Made by a program: the position numbers and the translations under genes
Assembly (NCBI GenBank): GCA_028825055.1
Contig: JAPKAW010000097.1
Coordinates: 1-6,855 of the forward strand
From: Flavobacteriales bacterium
GTDB lineage: Bacteria > Bacteroidota > Bacteroidia > Flavobacteriales_D > Sanyastnellaceae
Length of the DNA stretch: 6,855 bases
Reading direction: 5' to 3'
Notes under the pieces: generated by a model
What the model saw: only the letters and a program-made list of their open reading frames with translations
Told to the model about the DNA's origin: nothing
Database searches by the model: none
Part shown: in pieces, positions 1-5,799 of the stretch
Layout of the letters: every line of letters begins with the position of its first letter
Numbering within the stretch: the first letter of the stretch is position 1

Positions 1-2
1 TT

Positions 3-152
3 GCACTGTGTATTGTTTCATTGGCCAGTGCTTGGGGACAGTGGTTTGTGCTCGGAACTGGAGCTGCTGAGGCGATGATTGTACCCATCGGAACCGCATT
101 GATTTGGCTATTTCGACCGTTTTCGAAGAAAAATTCGTCCGGAAACTCCTGA
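3..152 (+). CDS. C-terminal fragment of an unidentified integral membrane protein
   Basis: An open frame enters from the left edge and ends at TGA 150-152, giving 49 visible residues. It is mostly hydrophobic, beginning ALCIVSLASAWGQWFVLG, then a short stretch with a single Glu, then IVPIGTALIWLF. A basic and polar tail follows (RPFSKKNSSGNS). This pattern fits one or two membrane segments ending with a cytoplasmic tail under the positive-inside rule. The other two forward frames close by about position 80, and a T-rich terminator-like stretch follows the stop, which supports a real gene end. I do not recognise the family, since too little is present. The start and most of the protein lie outside the window. 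Confidence 0.6.
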   Translation, partial: ALCIVSLASAWGQWFVLGTGAAEAMIVPIGTALIWLFRPFSKKNSSGNS

Positions 153-154
153 AA

Positions 155-190
155 AGCGATTGATAATCGGCCGAATTCGCTATTTTTTTT
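155..190 (+). terminator. Probable terminator of the upstream membrane-protein gene
   Basis: Starting three bases after the TGA at 150-152, AGCGA (155-159) can pair with TCGCT (177-181). An alternative small hairpin, CGATT-GAT-AATCG (157-169), and the palindrome TCGGCCGA (167-174) lie inside. A run of eight T follows at 183-190. The stem is imperfect, so intrinsic termination is inferred mainly from position and the T run. Confidence 0.45.
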
Positions 191-230
191 CGTCCTTTTC
201 AACAATTGGCCTCGGTTTATCAACGAATTG

Positions 231-259
231 CCCCAAACCCCCCTACACCCCTTGCTCCC
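231..259 (-). other. Four-tract G-quadruplex motif (i-motif on the + strand)
   Basis: The + strand has C4 (231-234), C6 (238-243), C4 (248-251) and C3 (257-259), separated by 3, 4 and 5 bases. The - strand therefore carries four runs of at least three G with loops of 5, 4 and 3, the standard intramolecular G-quadruplex pattern. It lies about 60 bases before the HU start codon and covers the putative -33 element. Whether it folds in the cell is unknown. Confidence 0.6.
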
Positions 260-283
260 GTTGATTTCTCACCTATATATTTG
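252..283 (+). promoter_or_regulatory. Putative Bacteroidota-type promoter of the HU gene
   Basis: TATATTTG at 276-283 matches the Bacteroidota -7 consensus TAnnTTTG exactly. A TTG at 252-254, 21 bases upstream, could be the -33 element. Transcription would start near 287-290, giving a leader of about 30 bases. The leader is A/T-rich and has no Shine-Dalgarno sequence. The -7 box is convincing; the -33 assignment is weaker because TTG also occurs at 261-263. Confidence 0.55.
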
Positions 284-317
284 ACGGAGTTGAAAATCAT
301 TTTAAAATCTAGTTACC

Positions 318-587
318 ATGAACAAAGCAGAATTGGTTGATGCAATGGCAGAAGGCGCCGGCATCTCAAAAGCAGACGCTAAGCGATCATTGGATGCATT
401 CGTTGAAGCAACTTCCGGTGCATTGAGCAAAGGAGACCGAGTTTCTCTCGTAGGATTCGGATCATTCTCAGTTACACACCGTGCTTCACGTAAAGGCCGT
501 AACCCACAAACGGGTAAGGAAATTACAATCGCAGCAAAGAATGTGATTAAATTCAAGGCAGGTGCTGACTTGAATTCTAAAATGTGA
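318..587 (+). CDS. HU-family DNA-binding protein
   Basis: This encodes an 89-residue histone-like protein of the HU/IHF family. Such proteins dimerise, bend DNA and help compact the nucleoid. Length and layout match canonical HU. An N-terminal helical region starts MNKAELVDAMA, and the family signature GFGSFSVTHRASRKGRNP lies at 46-63. Pro63 is at the tip of the beta-arm, where the intercalating proline of HU sits. The C-terminus resembles the usual FKAG-type ending. The ATG at 318 is the natural start because it gives the standard HU N-terminus. The gene has its own putative promoter and is closed by a strong terminator, so it is probably monocistronic. The sequence alone does not say whether it is the organism's main HU or one of several paralogues. 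Confidence 0.96.
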   Translation: MNKAELVDAMAEGAGISKADAKRSLDAFVEATSGALSKGDRVSLVGFGSFSVTHRASRKGRNPQTGKEITIAAKNVIKFKAGADLNSKM

Positions 588-602
588 TTGCTTTTTAGCA
601 AT
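587..602 (+). other. Small hairpin overlapping the HU stop codon
   Basis: ATTGCT (587-592) and AGCAAT (597-602) form a perfect 6-bp stem around a TTTT loop. It begins on the last base of the HU stop codon and lies just upstream of the main terminator hairpin. It could protect the HU mRNA 3' end or be incidental. It contains a TTG at 588 that should not be taken as a start for the next gene. Confidence 0.4.
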
Positions 603-607
603 AACAG

Positions 608-640
608 AAAGGCCCCTCGTTCGTTCGAGGGGCCTTTTTT
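608..640 (+). terminator. Strong rho-independent terminator after HU
   Basis: GGCCCCTCG (611-619) pairs perfectly with CGAGGGGCC (626-634) around a 6-base loop. AAA (608-610) against the first Ts extends the stem to about 12 bp, and T6 follows at 635-640. This is a textbook intrinsic terminator located 20 bases after the HU stop. It separates HU from the next gene and sits inside any longer version of that gene's reading frame, which argues for the downstream ATG at 666. Confidence 0.93.
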
Positions 641-665
641 ATTCTATCGAATTCCATTTGGTCCG

Positions 666-1364
666 ATGAAAAGCAATTCTGATTTGCGCTATGAAACCTT
701 GCTTCCCTTCTTAAGTGAAGAGCGAACCCAACGATTTGACGCTGTCCTGAAAGGACGAACACGGCATCTGAGCGTCGTACTCGAGAACATCTATCAGTCA
801 AGAAATGCCAGTGCTGTGATGAGAAGTTGCGACGGCATGGGAATTCAGGACGTCCATTTAATTGAAGATATCAATCCATGGGTTTACAATCGCGGTGTAT
901 CCAAAGGAACTCCCAGTTGGCTTACCCTACATCGTTACAAGCAACAACCAGACCCCACAGGTGCTTGCATTCAAAACTTGAGAGATCGCGGCTATCGAAT
1001 TGCAGTTACCTCGCCCCATGTAGATGGATTCAACGTAGATGATGTCCCGATCGAAGAACCGCTTGCATTGGTCATGGGCACGGAGTGGAAAGGTGTCTCT
1101 GACCGCATGCTGCAGCAGGCAGATTACCATGTAGCCATCCCGATGCACGGATTTGCTGAATCGCTCAACATCAGTGTTGCCGCGGCCATTGCCGTGTATG
1201 AATTAAGTAAACGTTGCCGAAAATTGCCGGAACAAACGTGGGAATTGTCCGAATCGGAGAAAAATTCCTTGCGCGGAGACTGGGCGATGCATACCGTTCG
1301 GAAATCTGAACTGATTTTAAAACGACTTGGGGTTTCTCCAGAAACTGGACGCCCCACTCTCTAA
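666..1364 (+). CDS. trmH: TrmH-like tRNA (guanosine-18-2'-O)-methyltransferase, SPOUT superfamily
   Basis: This encodes a 232-residue enzyme, close to E. coli TrmH (229). TrmH uses S-adenosylmethionine to methylate the 2'-O of G18 in the tRNA D-loop. The three SpoU/TrmH motifs are visible. Motif 1 is NASAVMRSCD, with Asn47 and the presumed catalytic Arg53. Motif 2 is LVMGTEWKG, with Glu140. Motif 3 is IPMHGFAESLNISVAAAI, with Asn168, in the region forming the trefoil knot that binds the cofactor. The C-terminal extension after the knot (about 185-232) is typical of TrmH. The frame stays open back to 588, but those 26 codons run through the HU terminator, so ATG 666 is chosen; it gives the family-typical N-terminus. 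The MATE gene follows after 47 bases on the same strand. A related SpoU methyltransferase with another RNA target cannot be fully excluded. Confidence 0.9.
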   Translation: MKSNSDLRYETLLPFLSEERTQRFDAVLKGRTRHLSVVLENIYQSRNASAVMRSCDGMGIQDVHLIEDINPWVYNRGVSKGTPSWLTLHRYKQQPDPTGACIQNLRDRGYRIAVTSPHVDGFNVDDVPIEEPLALVMGTEWKGVSDRMLQQADYHVAIPMHGFAESLNISVAAAIAVYELSKRCRKLPEQTWELSESEKNSLRGDWAMHTVRKSELILKRLGVSPETGRPTL

Positions 1365-1411
1365 AGAAATGACCTTGTATTTTACAGTTCCTTGGCGACT
1401 TTTGCGCGCCG

Positions 1412-2749
1412 ATGAAAACTGAACGTCCCCTTCAAAACGATTATGCAAGTTTGCTGCGCATGGCCATCCCCATATCACTGGGGTCTTTGGTCCAGTTCTT
1501 CGTAGTCTTAACCGACAACTTCTTTCTTGCTCGACTCAATGAGGACGCCATCAATGGAGCAGGGAATGCTGGACTCGTGTACCTCACGCTCCAAATGCTC
1601 GCCGTAGGAAGTAGCGCTGCCATTCAAATTACCATCGCAAAGCATTTGGGCGAAGGACGCCGAGATTTGGCTATGAATACGTTTCGATCCGGCCTCGTAT
1701 TTCATGTAGTGCTTGGAATCGCACTGATGATCCTTGCTACCATTTTAAATCAAGGTTTACTAGGAAGCACCATAGCCAGTGATTCAGTGCGCGATGTCTT
1801 TGAGCCATTTCTATCCATTCGAACCTGGGGATTCATCCCATTCTCTCTGATGCTTGCGTTCAATGCACTCTACACTGGGACTGCCCGCACCTTGCCCATT
1901 TTGATCATATCGGGAACTACAGCACTCGTCAACATCATATTGGATGCCGGTTGGGTAGAAGGATGGTGGGGAATGACGGCCATGGGCGCTCAAGGTGCCG
2001 CATGGGCTTCATTTGTCGCTGAATTGTGCGGGTGTGTTTTGGCGATTTGCATGACCGCTTGGGTCATTAAAGATGCGTACCGCCCGTGGAATTGGCTGCA
2101 TAGAAGCAATCTTATTGCGCTGTGGAAACTCGCTTACCCCATGATGGCACAATTCATTGTGACTGTTGGTACGTGGACCGCCTTTTTCTTTTTTGTGGAG
2201 AAGGTGGGCGGCTTGGAGTTGAAAGTCTCACACGTTGCTCGCAACTTGTTCATGCTTGGTTTTGTTGTGGCACAAGGCATGCAGCAAACCACGAGAACGT
2301 ATGTAAGCGGTATGCTTGGAGAAGGGCGATCTGCTGAATTAAAAGTTACATTACGTCGCATTGTCCTTCTAAATTTTGGAGGGATTCTGCTGCTTTGCCA
2401 TGGCTTTGTTTTGTATCCCGAAGCGCTTGCCAGCGTATTCTTTGATGACAGCGCCGGTTTCCATGCCATGACGCGGACCTTGAAGGTTGTCTTTATCGCG
2501 GTGCTCTTAGAATCTCTTTCGGGAGTTCTGCTTTCAACTATTCAAGGCCTGGGCTCCACCGTTCAAGCATTCTGGGTGGAATTAATTACCGTCACGATCT
2601 ATATGGTCGTCGCGGCCAGCATGACTCTCTGGTGGCCCCAGCCTATATGGGTTATTTGGAGGGTTGAGTGGGTCTATTTTTCTTGCATCGGATTGGGGAG
2701 TTGGTGGTTCTTACGCCAAGCGACATGGATGAATCCAAAGAATGGTTGA
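1412..2749 (+). CDS. MATE-family multidrug/organic-cation efflux transporter
   Basis: This encodes a 445-residue inner-membrane protein of the size and pattern of MATE exporters: about twelve hydrophobic segments in two homologous halves. The halves start with IPISLGSLVQFFVVLTDNFF (20-38 region) and YPMMAQFIVTVGTWTAFFFF (242-261 region). Asp36 in the first helix (LTDN) matches the conserved acidic residue used for cation coupling in NorM-type transporters. The loop GEGRRDLA (80-87) and its counterpart GEGRSAEL (303-310) are the matching inter-helix loops of each half. Family members export drugs, dyes or metabolites using Na+ or H+ gradients; the substrate here cannot be read from sequence. 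The ATG at 1412 gives a short cytoplasmic N-terminus before the first helix. The gene lies between trmH (47 bases) and fmt (13 bases) and is probably co-transcribed with fmt. The tail is rich in tryptophan. Confidence 0.9.
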   Translation: MKTERPLQNDYASLLRMAIPISLGSLVQFFVVLTDNFFLARLNEDAINGAGNAGLVYLTLQMLAVGSSAAIQITIAKHLGEGRRDLAMNTFRSGLVFHVVLGIALMILATILNQGLLGSTIASDSVRDVFEPFLSIRTWGFIPFSLMLAFNALYTGTARTLPILIISGTTALVNIILDAGWVEGWWGMTAMGAQGAAWASFVAELCGCVLAICMTAWVIKDAYRPWNWLHRSNLIALWKLAYPMMAQFIVTVGTWTAFFFFVEKVGGLELKVSHVARNLFMLGFVVAQGMQQTTRTYVSGMLGEGRSAELKVTLRRIVLLNFGGILLLCHGFVLYPEALASVFFDDSAGFHAMTRTLKVVFIAVLLESLSGVLLSTIQGLGSTVQAFWVELITVTIYMVVAASMTLWWPQPIWVIWRVEWVYFSCIGLGSWWFLRQATWMNPKNG

Positions 2750-2762
2750 AATTTGAACCGAC

Positions 2763-3749
2763 ATGGCAACATTCCCAACAACACCTCTCGACCGACCTTT
2801 ACGGATTGCTTTTTTGGGAACCCCAGAATTTGCAGCCGCTTGTTTACAGGCATTGATAGCATCGTCTCACGAGGTAGTCGGAGTTGTAACGGCTCCTGAT
2901 CGACCTGCGGGGCGAGGTCACAGGGTGCAAGCTTCTGCAGTGAAAATGATCGCCGAAAAGCAGGAGATTCCCATGCTACAACCCACCAATTTAAAGAGCA
3001 CTGAGTTTATTGAAGCTTTCGCAAATTGGCATGTCGACGTCGCCATCGTGGTTGCTTTTCGCATGCTTCCCGAAATTGTATGGAATTCACCCCCATTCGG
3101 AACCATCAACCTGCACGCTTCTTTACTTCCGAACTTACGCGGTGCAGCCCCCATACATCGCGCCATCATGGCGGGGTTAAAAGAAACAGGAGTGACTACG
3201 TTTTCACTTGAACACGCAATCGATACCGGAGATGTCCTGTTGCAACACGCAACAGACATCGCCCCCCATGAAAACACCGGTGACCTCCATGATCGATTGG
3301 CCGACTTAGGTAAGTCATTAATCGTTCAAACGTTGGACACATTGGTCGCAGGTAGTCTTGCTGGTGTTCCGCAGAATCGGGCTCACTCCAAAGCAGCCAT
3401 TCTTGAGGCCCCTAAACTTTTCAAAACGGATTGTAAAATTGATTGGAACCTCCCAGGTCAAACGCTTCTCGATCACATTCGGGGGTTGGCTCCCTATCCT
3501 AAAGCGTGGTGCCCAAGCCCATGGGGGGACTTAAAAATACTTGAAGCAAAAGAGTATAAAGAATTGCAAATAAGTGATTTATATGGAAATGCTATTGCGC
3601 ACCAAAACAAATTAGTTGTTGCATGTCAAGACGGATGGATTCAAATTTTACACTTGGTTGCGCCAGGGAAACGTCCAATGTCTGGATCAGAATGGCTGAA
3701 TGGTTTGGGAGACCGGAAACCTGGAATTTGGGGAACTCAGCCTGAATAA
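2763..3749 (+). CDS. fmt: Methionyl-tRNA formyltransferase
   Basis: This encodes a 328-residue cytosolic enzyme (usual length about 310-320). It transfers a formyl group from 10-formyl-tetrahydrofolate to methionyl-initiator tRNA, allowing normal bacterial translation initiation. The N-terminal catalytic domain (about 13-210) begins RIAFLGTPEFA. It carries INLHASLLPNLRGAAPIHRA, with Asn116 and His118, and AIDTGD with Asp154, matching the catalytic Asn-His-Asp set of the formyltransferase family. The SLLP..RGAAPI signature is intact. A C-terminal OB-like tRNA-binding domain follows, with KTDCKIDW (221-228) and IRGLAPYPKAW (239-249). About twelve extra residues precede the usual start of the fold, but no other in-frame ATG is nearer. 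It starts 13 bases after the MATE stop, so the two are probably one transcript, and it converges on the mutase operon. Confidence 0.96.
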   Translation: MATFPTTPLDRPLRIAFLGTPEFAAACLQALIASSHEVVGVVTAPDRPAGRGHRVQASAVKMIAEKQEIPMLQPTNLKSTEFIEAFANWHVDVAIVVAFRMLPEIVWNSPPFGTINLHASLLPNLRGAAPIHRAIMAGLKETGVTTFSLEHAIDTGDVLLQHATDIAPHENTGDLHDRLADLGKSLIVQTLDTLVAGSLAGVPQNRAHSKAAILEAPKLFKTDCKIDWNLPGQTLLDHIRGLAPYPKAWCPSPWGDLKILEAKEYKELQISDLYGNAIAHQNKLVVACQDGWIQILHLVAPGKRPMSGSEWLNGLGDRKPGIWGTQPE

Positions 3750-3750
3750 C

Positions 3751-3778
3751 AGCTCTTTGGGCTTAGGCTCCAAAAGCT
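3751..3778. terminator. Imperfect hairpin between convergent fmt and mutB
   Basis: AGCT-C-TTTGG (3751-3760) can pair with CCAAAAGCT (3770-3778), with one bulged C. GC (3761-3762) and GC (3767-3768) extend the stem around a TTAG loop. It spans most of the 13-base gap and the last codons of mutB. It could serve as a two-way terminator, but neither side has a clear T run, so the call is tentative. Confidence 0.3.
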
Positions 3779-5799
3779 TCCATCAAAACGTCCAGTAAAT
3801 CATTCGCAGAGCGCGTGATTGGTGTTCCAGGACCAAAGACCCCAACGACACCTTGCCGATACAACGTTTCGTGATCTTGTGCGGGAATGACCCCGCCAAC
3901 AACCACTAAAATATCGGACCTCCCCTTGACTTCCAGCGCATGAATCAAATCGGGGACTAAAGTCTTGTGGCCACCCGCCAAGGTGCTAATCCCGACTACA
4001 TGAACGTCGTGGTCTACAGCCTGCTGCGCGACCTCTTCAGGCGTTTGAAACAATGGACCCAAGTCCACATCAAATCCTAAATCAGCAAAAGAAGAAGCAA
4101 CAACTTTCGCCCCACGATCATGGCCATCTTGTCCCATCTTCGCGACCAATATGCGGGGTTGACGTCCCACTTTCTTGGCAAAGCGCTCCGTGCGATCGAC
4201 CACACCCTTGAATTCAGCTTGACCTTCCATTGCACGGGAGAAGATACCGCTCACTTTTCTAGATTGCGGTTGGTATCGACCAAAAACATCTTCCAAAGCC
4301 GTGCTCATTTCTCCAAGTGTCGCTCGGACTCGTGCTGCGTCAACAGCCGCTGCAAGCAAATTGCCTTTGGTTTTGGCACATTGACGCAAAGCTGACAAGG
4401 CCTGGTCAACCGCCTCGGAATTGCGGTCAAATTTTAATTGTTCCAGTCGACCAACTTGTTCATTGCGCACCACTTCTTGATCTATGCTCAGGACTTCCAA
4501 TTCGGATGCATCGTCAACTTCAAACAAATTGACGCCTATGATTCGGTCAATTCCACGATCGATTCGCGCCTGCTTCGAAGCGGCAGCTTCCTCAATACGA
4601 AGCTTGGGGAGGCCTTGCTCTATCGCTACTGCCATCCCACCGGCCAATTCAATCTCACCCATCAATTGACGCGCCTCCTGGATCATTTGATCTGTGAGCT
4701 GTTCCATCCAGCGTGATCCTGCCCATGGATCAACCGCTTGTGTCAAACCGGCTTCATTTTGCAAGAATAACTGCGTATTTCGAGCAATACGAGCTGATGC
4801 TGCTGTAGGCAAAGCAATGGCTTCATCCATGGAGTTGGTATGCAGCGATTGTGTGCCACCAAAAACAGCCGCCAACGCTTCAAGCGATGTGCGTGCCACG
4901 TTGTTCCATGGATCTTGTGCTGTCAGGGACCAGCCGCTCGTCTGCGTGTGGGTGCGAAGCGCTAACGACTTGGGGTTCTTTGCACCCAGCTGTTGCATGG
5001 ATTCTGCCCAAATCAATCGTGCCGCTCGCATCTTGGCAATTTCCTTATAATGCTCCATTCCGCTGGCCCAAAAGAAACTCAAACGCGGAGCAAAGTCATC
5101 GATTAATAACCCGGCCGCCATGCCCGCCTTCACATATTCCACCCCATCAGCAAGGGTATAGGCCAACTCAATTTCTGGAGTAGCTCCCGCTTCTTGCATG
5201 TGGTAACCCGAAATGGAAATCGAGTTGAATTTGGGCATGCATTCTGAGGTGTATCGAAATATATCCGACACAATACGCATTGAAGGTTGCGGTGGATATA
5301 TGTAAGTGTTTCTTACCATAAACTCCTTCAAAATATCATTTTGAATGGTGCCCTGAAGCTGCGACAATTCCACGCCCTGCTCCTCTCCCGCTACAATATA
5401 GAATGCCAAAATGGGCAACACGGCACCATTCATCGTCATGCTGACCGACATCTTGTCCAATGGAATCCCCTCAAACAACCGCTTCATATCCTCTACCGAG
5501 TCAATCGCAACTCCCGCCATCCCAACGTCACCTGTTACACGAGGGTGATCACTATCATATCCTCTGTGAGTTGCCAAATCAAAAGCCACACTCAACCCCT
5601 TTTGACCCGCAGCGAGGTTCGCTCGATAGAACGTATTCGATGCTTCAGCAGTCGAAAAACCAGCATATTGACGAATCGTCCAAGGCCGCGATGCATACAT
5701 TGTGGCATACGGGCCGCCCAAATATGGAGGCTGACCTGGGCCAAATCGTTCATGACGAAACGGAACCTCCTGGCGATTTACGTGGACGTTTTCAGGCAT
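3763..5799 (-). CDS. mutB: Methylmalonyl-CoA mutase large (catalytic, B12-binding) subunit
   Basis: This encodes a 678-residue adenosylcobalamin enzyme that interconverts succinyl-CoA and (R)-methylmalonyl-CoA, linking propionate metabolism with the TCA cycle. The TIM-barrel domain starts near GPYATMYASRPWTIRQYAGF (29-48). By alignment from memory to the Propionibacterium mutase, Tyr31, Arg38, Tyr45, Arg163, His200 and Arg239 match its Tyr75, Arg82, Tyr89, Arg207, His244 and Arg283. Tyr45 and Arg163 favour methylmalonyl-CoA over isobutyryl-CoA as substrate. The C-terminal B12 domain (about 547-678) has KMGQDGHDRG with Lys554, Asp558 and the cobalt ligand His560, then STLAGG and VVVGGVIP. The start is the ATG of ATGCCTGA, overlapping the small-subunit stop by 8 bases. 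An in-frame TAG at 5815-5817 excludes any longer form. The N-terminus is therefore about 44 residues shorter than in Propionibacterium. The E. coli homologue is named scpA. Confidence 0.96.
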   Translation of the reverse strand: MPENVHVNRQEVPFRHERFGPGQPPYLGGPYATMYASRPWTIRQYAGFSTAEASNTFYRANLAAGQKGLSVAFDLATHRGYDSDHPRVTGDVGMAGVAIDSVEDMKRLFEGIPLDKMSVSMTMNGAVLPILAFYIVAGEEQGVELSQLQGTIQNDILKEFMVRNTYIYPPQPSMRIVSDIFRYTSECMPKFNSISISGYHMQEAGATPEIELAYTLADGVEYVKAGMAAGLLIDDFAPRLSFFWASGMEHYKEIAKMRAARLIWAESMQQLGAKNPKSLALRTHTQTSGWSLTAQDPWNNVARTSLEALAAVFGGTQSLHTNSMDEAIALPTAASARIARNTQLFLQNEAGLTQAVDPWAGSRWMEQLTDQMIQEARQLMGEIELAGGMAVAIEQGLPKLRIEEAAASKQARIDRGIDRIIGVNLFEVDDASELEVLSIDQEVVRNEQVGRLEQLKFDRNSEAVDQALSALRQCAKTKGNLLAAAVDAARVRATLGEMSTALEDVFGRYQPQSRKVSGIFSRAMEGQAEFKGVVDRTERFAKKVGRQPRILVAKMGQDGHDRGAKVVASSFADLGFDVDLGPLFQTPEEVAQQAVDHDVHVVGISTLAGGHKTLVPDLIHALEVKGRSDILVVVGGVIPAQDHETLYRQGVVGVFGPGTPITRSANDLLDVLMEAFGA

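Noticed and set aside
281..309. E. coli-like sigma70 promoter with TTGACG at 281-286
   Set aside because: No acceptable -10 hexamer lies at 16-18 bases; the best candidate is AAAATC. The Bacteroidota-type box just upstream fits better.
653..660. TCCATTTG as a -7 box for trmH
   Set aside because: It differs from TAnnTTTG at the second position and is only five bases from the ATG, leaving no room for a leader.
588..665. Extension of the trmH frame upstream to a TTG at 588
   Set aside because: The extra 26 codons consist of the HU stop-codon hairpin and the terminator stem and T run. The protein they would add does not resemble TrmH.
1369..1422. A 17-codon ORF (MTLYFTVPWRLLRADEN) overlapping the MATE start, possible leader peptide
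   Set aside because: It has no ribosome-binding signal, no attenuator structure and no regulatory codon run. It is short enough to be chance.
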